Below are positions 53,901 to 62,523 of a DNA stretch of 64,000 nucleotides, one piece after another. This DNA comes from JAMZMI01 sp047632435. Its GTDB lineage: Bacteria > Bacteroidota > Bacteroidia > Cytophagales > Cyclobacteriaceae. The DNA is taken from positions 1-64,000 of the forward strand of contig JBLICU010000008.1 in the NCBI GenBank assembly GCA_047632435.1, given 5' to 3'. Under the pieces are notes generated by a model that worked only from the letters and a program-made list of their open reading frames with translations, was not told the DNA's origin and did not search any database. Position numbers and translations under genes: made by a program. Numbering within the stretch: the stretch's first letter is position 1; every line of letters begins with the position of its first letter.

Positions 53901-54548
53901 AAAGAATCTGCTTGGCAGGAAATAGCCCGACAGGTAGCTCATGAAATCAAAAACCCACTTACTCCGATGCGCTTGAAGATTCAGCAAATGATGCGGCAAA
54001 AGAGCAGTGATGATCCGGAATACAAGTCTTTAAATTCATTGATTGGTCAAATAGATACTTTAAGTTCTATCGCTGATTCTTTTTCAGCGTTTGCCAAAAT
54101 GCCGGCACCTAGAAATGAACGATTTAATCTTACAGAGCTTATTGAAAGTGTCGCCGAAGTGCATATCAGAGAAGGGGTAGTTATAGATACTGTTTCAATG
54201 TCGGAGGCAGTTTTTGTCCATGCTGACATGAAGATATTCGCCGGAATATTGAACAATATTATCATCAATGCCATACAAGCTACATCAGAGAAAACACCTA
54301 ATATCAAGGTTTCTTTGGAAAAGAAATCGAAGAAAGTTTTGATTTCGGTAGAAGACAATGGACAAGGAATCGCTGAAGAGAATAAGGAAAAAATATTTAC
54401 TCCGTATTTTAGCACCAAATTGTCGGGAAGTGGCATTGGTTTGGCCGTAGCAAAAAAAGGAATTGAAAACGCAGGGGGAAATATCTGGTTTGAAACAAAG
54501 CTGGAAGAAGGCACCACTTTCTTCGTTTCACTACCTATTGTCTCCTAA
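50985..54548 (+). CDS. Large orphan sensor histidine kinase (NtrY-like)
   Basis: 1187 residues. N-terminal span, an extracytoplasmic part, a block of about seven membrane helices (residues ~190-450), another extracytoplasmic sensor region, two late spans, HAMP linker (ERLIKPLKVITERLKMTDLKEVNEPI), DHp domain with phospho-His in ARQVAHEIKNPLTPMRLKI and the ATPase domain (NNIIINAIQAT N box, EDNGQGIAEENKEKIF, GSGIGLAVAKKGIENAGG). The catalytic parts are complete and NtrY-like. No response regulator gene is adjacent. It overlaps the following outer-membrane gene. Confidence 0.9.
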   Translation: MQRFLQLISFVLFVAIVVLLLIQYGSKDSNKVREHIEGNLKKVLDDQHEDLLNFTEQFGIYSNPFDISSENRFIKRVFVDGSLVYWSDNAQIGSYLSLRSHDSLYTYKAAGDIYLVRRATIENNQTLIEIYTLLPLLLDPPIKNQYLSEKYNIEVFESYKIKLGGGDQTIQYENLQIVLNIKPQPLYQFDTWILLISFTLGAILIWLLWFFTEKGLKDFSQAVLRISGLLVLRGLFWVLTTQFINTTLFNPIYYTSSYASSIGDLLLHSVLIYILIQVIGGKILKLNWLKFKWLYILFVFILIHFAYFSAYKICWNILNNSLISLDISETIQFDLLRIVAQLILIFWAVIFFKVVQFSVRIHRSINPPKPQSILIYFVIMIGAMYFGGAYSIVFFTLLAAAYWFIQLLDFDFAYTNLDYRSVLFVSLLIALISAVFTLTIYQYYEKEDLISKKKFANRLLIKNDFLGEYYLNEKIEDIKKDTYIRSRLSNRLLAKRNIEEKIKSQYLSSYFDKYDVEVYLYDAAGVSFDDEGVSYDAFKNLYVKDQYKTDYEQIYFFQDKEGNIQDKYFCFIPVVSFDRNVGFVVLSLTLKKYIPVSVFPQLMVESSYYFSDENRFDYSVYREGKLLYKRGRFEFQNALNYPDLTNPNLFEKGIVLNGVHFYGLQTTEGKTFVIASPVYSTITLISNFSFLYLLILFCFAILFTIERSVDKRIVFNLSTKIQLYLGLSLIVPMLVVSIALLNTLNQSYKEEIDKSSSKRAYNISEYLVDACERFFNNEINRDDLNSIVSRVASLLQTDINLYGSDGRLLVSSEVEIFNSGLLGTQIAPAPYNAIKYGNTETKIYKQSIGDLVFRVSYVGLRSHKNGKLLGILSLPYFDSKYNLAKQQVEVFNSLISIFTIIFLLSVIIGNLAIERLIKPLKVITERLKMTDLKEVNEPINYTSKDEIGILINEYNTMIKKLEESKIALAESQKESAWQEIARQVAHEIKNPLTPMRLKIQQMMRQKSSDDPEYKSLNSLIGQIDTLSSIADSFSAFAKMPAPRNERFNLTELIESVAEVHIREGVVIDTVSMSEAVFVHADMKIFAGILNNIIINAIQATSEKTPNIKVSLEKKSKKVLISVEDNGQGIAEENKEKIFTPYFSTKLSGSGIGLAVAKKGIENAGGNIWFETKLEEGTTFFVSLPIVS

Positions 54549-57500
54549 ATCAATACTTTTTTTAGGATTGGTTTTGTCCACAAGCCTGGTATTGGCTCAA
54601 GGGACGAAATGCCATAGTTTCAAATTCCAATCTGCCATCAAGTTGGACACCATTCCCGTGGAGCCTGGTTCAATTACAATAACTCCAACAGTTTCGTTCA
54701 CCTTCCATCCAGATGAGAATACCATAACTTTCAATGATAGTCCCAATATGGACTCAATAATAGTTTGTTTCCAAACCATGTCTCCTCAGATTTATGGTCC
54801 TTATTTCAATCGTGATATTAAAACCTACTCACAAGGACGAGTTTCCCAAATGGGAAGTGCATCTACAGTCAAGGTGATTCCCAAGGAGGAGATTTTTTCC
54901 TTTTCAGATTTTGAATCTTATGGAGCGATTACACGTGGAGTCACATTTGGCAATCGCCAAAATCTTTTTGTGAATTCGGCTCTAAACCTTCAATTGGAAG
55001 GACAATTGTCTGAGGATTTATTTGTCAGTGCCTCTATCACCGATCAGAATATTCCTTATCAACCGGAAGGTAATACCCAGCAAATTCGTGATTTTGACAA
55101 TGTCTATATCAAATTATACAACGATAAATTCGACGTGACAGCTGGCGATGTGGTGCTTACGAACACGGTCAGTGAGGGTTACTTTCTGAAGTATTACAAA
55201 AATGTGCAAGGTTTAAGTCTGAATTATAAATATCAAATCAATGAAAAATGGAATGCAAGATCTAGTGTAAGCGGCGCTGCTTCCAAAGGTCAGTTTTCTT
55301 CCGCTCAACTCACACCTATTGAAGGGGTGCAGGGACCCTATCGATTGACTGGACCAAACGGCGAACGATTTATCATCGTGCTTGCAAATTCGGAGCGGGT
55401 GTTTATTGATGGTCAGCTGATGCAGCGTGGTTTCGATCGTGATTATGTGGTAGACTACAACTTAGGTGAAGTGACTTTCAGTAATTCTCTCCTGATTACC
55501 AGATTTACACGCATTAGGATTGATTTTGAATATGCCGAGCAGTATTATTCACGATCCAACATTAATACCACCCACGAGGTTTGGAATGAAAAGCACAAAT
55601 TTTATTTCAATTTTTATCAGGAAAAGGATAATCCAAATAGCCCCCTTGGTTTTGATCTTGGAGTCAATGATTTAACGGCTCTATCGCTTTTAGGTGACAA
55701 CAATGGACTTGGTACCGTGACCGGAGAAGACTCAGTCGGTTATATTGAAGATGCTGTTTTGTATGTAAAGCGAGATTCAATTCATGAAATGACAGTCTAT
55801 TCCATTTTTCAATTCTCAACGGATCCAGATAAGGCTGAGTATAAGGTGAGTTTTACTGAAGTTGGATTTGGAAAAGGGGACTATTTACTCCAAACATCAA
55901 CTGCAAATGGCAGAATATATCAATGGGTGGGGCCTGAGGACGGTGTGTCGCAGGGGAGTTATGCTCCTGTAAGGATTTTGCCTTTGCCAAATAAAAAGCA
56001 GATGATGGTTATTGGCAACAAGTTTAAAATCAATCAATTCGAAAACGTGAGTCAGGAGGTGGCCATATCCAATCGTGATTTGAATCTCTACTCTGATTTG
56101 GATGACAAAGACAACTCAGGATATGCTTGGCGAGGAAGCCTAAGATCGGAGGGAAGAAAACTTTCAGATTACACCTTCAAAGGCGGATTGTCAGTAGAGT
56201 TGGTGGAGCAAAATTTTCAATATATCGATCGATTCAGAGCTATTGAATATGATCGGAATTGGGGCTACAATATTTTCCAGGATTCCATCAATCGGGCGGA
56301 TCGCATTGTGAAAACTGATGTGCAGTTCCGCAAAGATCAAAACAACTTGCTTTATTACAAATACAGTTATCGCAACCGAACTGATGTGGTGGAAGGTCAT
56401 CAGCACGATTTGATAATGGTAAAAGATATTGGGCCTTTCAATTCAAAAACGTCTTTCTATCGCATGGTCAATGATCCTGGAACAGTCAACTCTGACTGGA
56501 CGCGTTTCAGACAAGAAGTAAGACTGAACACCTGGAAAGTCAACCCGGGATATGTTTATGAGTTGGATCACCAGACCATCGGAATCGGTGACTCACTTAC
56601 CAGTTCTCTAATGCATTATCATTTGCATGATTTTTATTTGGAAACAGGTGACACATTAAAGACCAGATTGCGGGCTGATTATATTAAGCGTTTAGACCAA
56701 ACACCTGTGAATGGTGAGATGCAAGAATATACCGAAGCGGATGAGTATAGATTGGGAATTAATACCCGATTTCTAAAAACACATACCGTGGCTGTTACTG
56801 CGAATTACCGCAAGGTTGAAGACAAGCTGCTCGATACCAAAACTGAAAATGTACTGGGAAAATTCGATTGGCAGAGCAGTGCATTTGATAACATTCTAAA
56901 ACAAAACACCAGCTTCTCAACTGCCAATATTCGTGAACTAAGACGGGAGTTTATCTACATCATGGTGCCGACGGGGCAAGGAACTCACACATGGCGTGAT
57001 GAGAATGCTGATGGTATTCAAGATCTGAATGAATTTTATGAAGCGATCAATATCGACGAGAAAAACTACGCTAAAATATTTACTCCCACTGACGAATATA
57101 TAAGTGCATTTCAGTCTACTTTTTTACACAGCCTTGATGTGCAATTTCCTCAGCGTTGGAAATCGGAAAACGCTGCTTTGAGCTTGCTTTCCAAATTCAG
57201 CTTGAGTACAAACGTCCGCTTGAACTTCAAATCAACAGACAACAATCTGGCAAATCGATTGAACCCCTTTCAACAAAATCAAAAAGATGAAAGTGTAATC
57301 TCCGCCAGAAATCAACATAGGTACTCATTGTTTTACAATAGAAACGGATCTGGAGTGGCTTTTGACTTGAACCGAACGAGTCAGGAAAATAAATCGCTTC
57401 TTGTGAATGGCTTTGAACTTAGAGATAAAAGCGACTGGATGTCTAATGTCCGGTGGACCATGCAATCAGGGTTTATGATTCGTTTTCAGGGAGGAATAGG

Positions 57501-57951
57501 AGAGACGACTAATCAATCAGATTTTCTGGATTCAAGAAATTTTGTCTTGCAGCGATTTATTTGGGCACCCGCATTGATTTGGCAACCGTCCAACAGTTTC
57601 CGGGTTTCTGGAAAAGTTGAAATTAGAAACAAAAGCCAACAAAAGACAGAAATAGATCGCAGCTCATCTATCACTGATTATAGTCTGGAATCGACATTTA
57701 TTCAATCAGGAAAAGGCAATTTGAATGCACAGTTTCAATGGCTCAATATCAGTTTCAAAGGAGATCAGAATACCTATCTTGGTTACGAATTGTTAGAGGG
57801 ATTGCAACCCGGACAAAATCAAAAGTGGAATCTCAACTGGCAACAATCATTGAGTCGGGGACTGCAGCTAACGCTGCAATACAATGGAAGAAAGTCAACA
57901 GGCAATAGCCCAATTCATATTGGCACGATGCAGGTGACTGCTTTTTTCTAG
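54538..57951 (+). CDS. Giant outer-membrane protein, unknown function
   Basis: About 1137 residues. The start is placed at the TTG 54538-54540 because it opens a signal peptide (SILFLGLVLSTSLVLAQ); an ATG at 54463 would add 25 residues that only mirror the kinase reading frame. The overlap with the kinase gene is then 11 bp. The chain is almost all beta, with repeated Tyr/Asp-ending strands (LFVNSALNLQLEGQLSEDLFVSASITD, FDVTAGDVVL, VVDYNLGEVTFSNSLLITRFTRIRIDFEYAE) and an aromatic C-terminal strand (GTMQVTAFF), as in outer-membrane barrels. The N-terminal part resembles usher/SprA-like beta segments only in style. No family named. Confidence 0.7.
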   Translation: MSPKSILFLGLVLSTSLVLAQGTKCHSFKFQSAIKLDTIPVEPGSITITPTVSFTFHPDENTITFNDSPNMDSIIVCFQTMSPQIYGPYFNRDIKTYSQGRVSQMGSASTVKVIPKEEIFSFSDFESYGAITRGVTFGNRQNLFVNSALNLQLEGQLSEDLFVSASITDQNIPYQPEGNTQQIRDFDNVYIKLYNDKFDVTAGDVVLTNTVSEGYFLKYYKNVQGLSLNYKYQINEKWNARSSVSGAASKGQFSSAQLTPIEGVQGPYRLTGPNGERFIIVLANSERVFIDGQLMQRGFDRDYVVDYNLGEVTFSNSLLITRFTRIRIDFEYAEQYYSRSNINTTHEVWNEKHKFYFNFYQEKDNPNSPLGFDLGVNDLTALSLLGDNNGLGTVTGEDSVGYIEDAVLYVKRDSIHEMTVYSIFQFSTDPDKAEYKVSFTEVGFGKGDYLLQTSTANGRIYQWVGPEDGVSQGSYAPVRILPLPNKKQMMVIGNKFKINQFENVSQEVAISNRDLNLYSDLDDKDNSGYAWRGSLRSEGRKLSDYTFKGGLSVELVEQNFQYIDRFRAIEYDRNWGYNIFQDSINRADRIVKTDVQFRKDQNNLLYYKYSYRNRTDVVEGHQHDLIMVKDIGPFNSKTSFYRMVNDPGTVNSDWTRFRQEVRLNTWKVNPGYVYELDHQTIGIGDSLTSSLMHYHLHDFYLETGDTLKTRLRADYIKRLDQTPVNGEMQEYTEADEYRLGINTRFLKTHTVAVTANYRKVEDKLLDTKTENVLGKFDWQSSAFDNILKQNTSFSTANIRELRREFIYIMVPTGQGTHTWRDENADGIQDLNEFYEAINIDEKNYAKIFTPTDEYISAFQSTFLHSLDVQFPQRWKSENAALSLLSKFSLSTNVRLNFKSTDNNLANRLNPFQQNQKDESVISARNQHRYSLFYNRNGSGVAFDLNRTSQENKSLLVNGFELRDKSDWMSNVRWTMQSGFMIRFQGGIGETTNQSDFLDSRNFVLQRFIWAPALIWQPSNSFRVSGKVEIRNKSQQKTEIDRSSSITDYSLESTFIQSGKGNLNAQFQWLNISFKGDQNTYLGYELLEGLQPGQNQKWNLNWQQSLSRGLQLTLQYNGRKSTGNSPIHIGTMQVTAFF

Positions 57952-57963
57952 GCTTTCCGGAAA

Positions 57964-58327
57964 TCAATCCAACAAGGGTAAATAGCGATCCCTGTAAAAG
58001 TAAACCAGTGCTACATTGAAGACTGCTACGACCAATGCCGGCCACATTTCTCTGATATCGCCATTCACATAGGTGAAAATCAAAAAGGGAAATGGTCAGT
58101 GGAAAGAGTACGATTACTAGAAAAGCTGACCATTTGTTGATAATCAAAAACAATCCAATTAGAATTTCAATAACATAAAGGATTGGTAAATAAAGCACAA
58201 TTGAATCAAGGAATCGCTGGGCTATTTCAGGCATGGCTATACACCAAGTTGGGACAAAATGGAAAAGAAGATTAAGCATATACGCAATGAGAAAAACACC
58301 TAGAATGTTTGTGCAAAACACGATCAC
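57964..58327 (-). pseudogene. DoxX-like membrane protein with frameshift
   Basis: Minus-strand frame from a GTG at 58327: MIVFCTNILGVFLIAYMLNLLFHF, then spans YLPILYVIEILIGLFLII and AFLVIVLFPLTIS. At 58082-58089 (A5 and G3 runs on the plus strand) the family-like sequence moves to another frame and continues LIFTYVNGDIREMWPALVVAVFNVALVYFYRDRYLPLLD, ending at the TGA at 57964-57966. Removing one base from these runs gives an uninterrupted 120-residue DoxX-type four-span protein. Either a +1 insertion has broken the gene or there is a sequencing error. Its end lies 12 bp from the convergent outer-membrane gene. Confidence 0.7.
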
Positions 58328-58547
58328 TTATTGATTTTTTTCGTGATTTTGGGTTTAAGCAGCCTTAAAGTAGGTAATTCAAATATTTGGAATATTGATG
58401 AAAGTCGTATTGATTCTTATAATCAGAACGTTATGAGCTTTGAAATTCGCTTTACTTTGAATCCAACTTTTATTTTAAAACTTCCGTTAGAGAGCTCTCA
58501 GTCAATCGCATGTATTAACCGTTTATCTAACATATAAACCATTTATA

Positions 58548-59267
58548 TTGATCAATTACATTGAACATATCATTTACGACTTCACATATCCCCAACTTTA
58601 TGGAGTCGTTTTTGTCTATTTCTTGTTTCTCTATTTTGCAAGTGCCCCTCTGTTTCTTTGGATAGGGAAAACCTTGGCAAAGAAGGGAATCACGCATAAA
58701 ATTGTAGATAAACAAATCACCAATGAGCAAATCAAATTCGAGTTGCTGCATTCGTTTCAGTCAATAGTCATTTTTGGCTTTTCAGCATTTCCAATTATCT
58801 ATCTGATTCGGAATGGTGTAATAGAATTGTTACCAGATACGGTTTTGAATGTTATCATCGGTGTGGGACTGCTGACCATCTGGAATGAAATTCACTTCTT
58901 TCTCGTGCACCGATTGATGCATTTGCCGTTTTTTTTCAAGTATGTTCATAAGATCCATCACAAATCAAAAGTACCGACGGTTTACTCCGTCTATAGTTTT
59001 CATTGGTTCGAGGCACTTTTGCTGTCTACCGTACCTCTCACCATCACACCTTTTGTGTCATTTGCGCCTTTAGCGATTTTCTTATATCCATTGACGAGTA
59101 TATTACTCAACTTTTCTGGACATTGTAATTATCGTTTTGGAAATGGGGAGGGCTTGAGTTGGAGCTTGTTTGGAACTTTTCACAACGAGCATCATTTCAA
59201 AAGCAGACAGAACTACGGCTTTGCATCCAATCTGCTTGATCGGTTGGTTAAATACTTTAATTTTTAA
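58548..59267 (+). CDS. Fatty acid hydroxylase / sterol desaturase family protein
   Basis: 239 residues (TTG start at 58548). Four hydrophobic spans and the full set of di-iron histidine boxes: HRLMH at 121-125, HKIHH at 134-138, SGHCNY at 190-195 and HNEHH at 212-216. These membrane enzymes insert oxygen into, or desaturate, lipids. 26 bp upstream of the ketosynthase fusion, so a lipid made by that enzyme is a plausible substrate (inference). Confidence 0.88.
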   Translation: MINYIEHIIYDFTYPQLYGVVFVYFLFLYFASAPLFLWIGKTLAKKGITHKIVDKQITNEQIKFELLHSFQSIVIFGFSAFPIIYLIRNGVIELLPDTVLNVIIGVGLLTIWNEIHFFLVHRLMHLPFFFKYVHKIHHKSKVPTVYSVYSFHWFEALLLSTVPLTITPFVSFAPLAIFLYPLTSILLNFSGHCNYRFGNGEGLSWSLFGTFHNEHHFKSRQNYGFASNLLDRLVKYFNF

Positions 59268-59293
59268 ATCAATTACACTTTTATTCAACCGCT

Positions 59294-61144
59294 ATGGAAG
59301 AAGTATATATCACCAGTATTGGTAAATTTCTGCCTAATAATCCTATCTCCAATGAAGAAATGGAGGATTACCTAGGAAGGATAAATGGAAAAAGCAGTAC
59401 TGCTAAAAAGCGAATTCTCAGTCAAAATGGGATTGTGAATAGACATTACGCCATCAATAAAAATCAGGAAAGCACACATTCGAATGCCCAGATGGCAGCT
59501 CTTGCTATAAAAGATGCGCTGGACAAAAGTCAAATGGATACCCAGGAAGTTGAGCTGCTCTGTACAGGCACGACGCAGGCTGATTTGCCTGTGCCTGGGT
59601 TTGCAAGTATGGTTCATGCTAAGATGGGAGGAGCCAAATGCGAAGTGGCCAGCTTTCAGAGTGTTTGCGCCAGTGGTATGATGGCGCTAAAGAATGGATT
59701 CTTACAAGTTAAGACCAACGAAAAACAAAATGCCGTTTGTGCAGCCAGTGAGTTTTCCAGCCGACTTTTTAAGTCTTCCAGATTTGAAGCCCAACAAAAC
59801 GAAAGTTTGTCTTTTGATACTGAGTTTTTGCGATGGATGCTTTCAGATGGTGCCGGAGCAGCGGTCTTGCAGAAAAGGAAAAATACAAAAGGATTGTCCT
59901 TGAAAATGGAGTGGATCGACCTCAAATCTCATGCACATGAATTTCCGGTTTGTATGTTTACAGGCAAGACAGACAATAAAAATGAATCCGAACTCACCTG
60001 GCTTGATTATCCTGATTATGAGTCAGCATCTAAAGCAGGAGCAATCAATCTCAAGCAGGATATCCGCTTGCTAGATCAGGTGATCAAAACGGGTGTGGCG
60101 CATTACTTCGAACTGATCGATAAGAAAATGGTAAGTGCAAAAGAAACGGATTGGCTGTGTTGTCATTATTCGTCTGAAATTTTCAAAAAGCCGATCATGG
60201 AGCTAATGGAAAAAGGTGGAGGAGCCATTCCAGAAGAGCGGTGGTTTAGCAATCTAAAAACCAAAGGCAACACAGGCGCGGCTTCCATTTTCATCATGTT
60301 AGAGGAGCTGATGTATTCAGGAAAGCTCAAGTCAGGAGATACAATCCTCTGCATGGTACCGGAAAGTGGGCGATTCATTACTTCATTTATGAAACTCCGA
60401 GTGGTGGGCGAGGAGGAAAGTGCAACTGTCAAGTTCCCCATACGTGCCATAGAAGCTCCGGAGTTAGTGATCAATGAAACCGAAACATCGCAGTGGCTGA
60501 TCAGACAGCTAGCACAAATCTGGATTGGGTTTGAAACCAGTCTTCAGAAAGTGCCAATTATTACCAAAATTCATGACGGAAGACTGACATTGGATGATTA
60601 TAAATTGTTGGTGTATGACCTTCGGCAGCAAGTGATCGATGGCTCACAGTGGATTTCCCGAGCGGCTTCCAACATCGATATCGACCTGTTTGATTTAAGG
60701 TCGGCGTTCATCACGCATACTGCTACCGAGCACAAGGACTTTCAGATGCTCGAGCGCAATTATGAAGCTTTAGGAGAATCATTAGAAAAAATCCAGGCCG
60801 GTGAGAAAAACATCGGCAGTGTGGCACTCACGTCTTTTATGTTTCAACAGGCCAGCAAACCAAATCCCATTGATTTACTTGGTGCCATGTTCATCATAGA
60901 AGGAATCGGTAAACGACTTGCAGCCTACTGGGGAGAAATGATTAAAGATCAATTGGGCTTGAAATCCAATCAGGTTTCATTTTTTACCTATCATGGGGTT
61001 GCCGACGAGAATCATTTTCACAAATTGGAAGAAGCACTTAATCATCCAAAAATGAATATGGAAGTAGCCAGGAAAATTGCTAAAACAGCGAAAATAACAA
61101 GTAAATTGTACCAGCTGCAACTGGAAGAATTGGGTAACTATTAA
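59294..61144 (+). CDS. StlD/DarB-like ketosynthase fused to heme-oxygenase-like domain
   Basis: 616 residues. Residues 1-370 are a KAS III-type thiolase fold with complete triad: Cys125 in SVCASGMM, His291 in LCCHYSS, Asn326 in GNTGAAS. The N-terminus (VYITSIGKFLPNNPISNEEMEDYLGRINGK) closely fits the StlD/DarB group, which condenses and cyclises beta-ketoacyl chains to cyclohexanediones, precursors of dialkylresorcinols. Residues ~395-616 form an all-helical PqqC/TenA-like domain: HTATEH at 475-480, E536 in FIIEGIG, and H567-x3-D571-x2-H574, which matches the metal-binding end of heme-oxygenase-like di-iron oxidases. The first ligand pair cannot be assigned with certainty. Product unknown. 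Confidence 0.82.
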   Translation: MEEVYITSIGKFLPNNPISNEEMEDYLGRINGKSSTAKKRILSQNGIVNRHYAINKNQESTHSNAQMAALAIKDALDKSQMDTQEVELLCTGTTQADLPVPGFASMVHAKMGGAKCEVASFQSVCASGMMALKNGFLQVKTNEKQNAVCAASEFSSRLFKSSRFEAQQNESLSFDTEFLRWMLSDGAGAAVLQKRKNTKGLSLKMEWIDLKSHAHEFPVCMFTGKTDNKNESELTWLDYPDYESASKAGAINLKQDIRLLDQVIKTGVAHYFELIDKKMVSAKETDWLCCHYSSEIFKKPIMELMEKGGGAIPEERWFSNLKTKGNTGAASIFIMLEELMYSGKLKSGDTILCMVPESGRFITSFMKLRVVGEEESATVKFPIRAIEAPELVINETETSQWLIRQLAQIWIGFETSLQKVPIITKIHDGRLTLDDYKLLVYDLRQQVIDGSQWISRAASNIDIDLFDLRSAFITHTATEHKDFQMLERNYEALGESLEKIQAGEKNIGSVALTSFMFQQASKPNPIDLLGAMFIIEGIGKRLAAYWGEMIKDQLGLKSNQVSFFTYHGVADENHFHKLEEALNHPKMNMEVARKIAKTAKITSKLYQLQLEELGNY

Positions 61145-61164
61145 TCACAAAAGCGTAAATCATC

Positions 61165-62064
61165 ATGTCAAATCCATTGGATATCAATAACTACGACAGC
61201 CGCGATCCTAATCCGTGGTTGGCCATGTACCTTGATAGCAGCATTCCCATCAACAATAGCACGAAACAGGCACTGATGAGAGATAACAACTCCAAATCGG
61301 TGATGTACTTATTGCCATTTATCCATCTCTGGTCCATGATCGCGATGTTTTTTATTCATGTATTTAAGTTCTTCCTTCCAAAATTTTTCAACTCTTCCAG
61401 AATTCTCCATCGGATTTTGTCTTGGGGGTTAAGAATATTTGTGAGCAAAGATGCCAACCTGCTGATCTTTCGACATTTTCACGTAGGAAGCGAAATATTG
61501 GAGTTTGTCGCTGGCAATATAGATGGAGTGCAAATGGAGATGAACCCGCTAAAACCCAAAGATTTTGAAGCGGTAAAAGACGATTTGTTTTTGAAACATG
61601 ATCTGAACTTATACAACTTCATCATTCGACTCAATAGTCAACTCCAAGAAAAAAAGATCGGGATAAAAGCGGCGATTCATGTGAATCTGGACATGATCAC
61701 CGTCGATCAGTTTGATCATATTGAGTTTCCAGATCGATGGACCAATATCCTTGATTTGCGTTCAGCCATTGAACTATTCACGCCGTTTTATCAACTTTTT
61801 CTTACGGCAAATGATTTTGTACGTGCGTCCAATTCCCTGCAGCTTGATGAAACGCTGGCCATATACACCGCTCAGATTTTGGGAACCCCCGGTCATTTGG
61901 GTTTGGTAAACAACAAACACCCTATGGTTCCAGCTACGACGTACAGTGCTGCCTACAGATTGGTTTTGCACGGCTTGGCTGCCGAGACTTTACATGAGAT
62001 ACTTGTGAATCTTAAACTGGGTAAATCCAATGATGGAATCATGACACCTGTGATCGCTGTATGA
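61165..62064 (+). CDS. Unknown membrane protein of the ketosynthase operon
   Basis: 299 residues. Starts DPNPWLAMYLDSSIPINNSTKQ, one strong membrane span (FIHLWSMIAMFFIHVFKFFLP, ~52-72), then a helical part with conserved-looking polar patches FRHFHVGSEILEF, LKHDLNLYNFI, DETLAIYTAQILGTPGHLG and RLVLHGLAAETLHEIL. It resembles what I recall as DUF6999, a Bacteroidota family with unknown role. H/E pairs (FHVGSE, ETLHE) could bind metal, but this is only suggestive. 20 bp after the fusion gene and no other gene follows for 460 bp, so it is last in the operon. Confidence 0.7.
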   Translation: MSNPLDINNYDSRDPNPWLAMYLDSSIPINNSTKQALMRDNNSKSVMYLLPFIHLWSMIAMFFIHVFKFFLPKFFNSSRILHRILSWGLRIFVSKDANLLIFRHFHVGSEILEFVAGNIDGVQMEMNPLKPKDFEAVKDDLFLKHDLNLYNFIIRLNSQLQEKKIGIKAAIHVNLDMITVDQFDHIEFPDRWTNILDLRSAIELFTPFYQLFLTANDFVRASNSLQLDETLAIYTAQILGTPGHLGLVNNKHPMVPATTYSAAYRLVLHGLAAETLHEILVNLKLGKSNDGIMTPVIAV

Positions 62065-62523
62065 TGCTCTGCTGATTAGTTAAAAATTTGCATTCTGCTG
62101 ATTACCGAATGTGATGGAGATATTAATAGCTGCACTTTCTATAACAAGAATGAGTATTTGTAATTTAATGTAGTTCGGTTAAACGTCATTCCTGCATACA
62201 CTGGGAACAACGTCAAAATTACATACAAGCTTAACCTAAGGGCAGAAATTTGTAATTCAAAAAAAACCAAAATTTCAATTCACTGTTTCCTATCACCTCA
62301 TTTCTACGATTTTATCCTCTCATGTAAAAGCGCATGTACGTGGGTCAATCAATTAATAAAACACACTAAATTCAGTTTCCATTTTGATGTTTTTCTAAAA
62401 CATTCATTTTATCAAATCAATGTTCATCTGAGATGCCATCAAAATAGTATTGAACTACATCAATCAAAAGAATTCTCAAATTTTCAGGAGATTCAATTTT
62501 AGAATTAAAACAAAAAACAATCG
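62065..62523. other. Intergenic region without recognisable gene
   Basis: 459 bp, AT-rich, between the lipid cluster and the tricorn-like gene. A short direct repeat TCTGCTGATTA occurs at about 62069 and 62094, and TTTGTAATT occurs twice. No promoter of the TAnnTTTG form, no terminator and no coding frame could be supported. Confidence 0.4.

Noticed and set aside
54463..54537. ATG at 54463 as start of the giant outer-membrane protein
   Set aside because: It would place 25 polar residues, read out of frame from the kinase ATPase domain, ahead of a good signal peptide; the TTG at 54538 fits better.
57833..58080. C-terminal half of the 164-codon minus-strand frame starting at 58327
   Set aside because: After the homopolymer at 58082-58089 its sequence loses membrane-protein character and runs into the opposite gene; the continuing family sequence is in another frame.
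58331..58537. Plus-strand 68-codon frame with TTG start before the fatty acid hydroxylase gene
   Set aside because: No domain, weak start, composition unlike a membrane or soluble protein; overlaps the promoter region of divergent genes.
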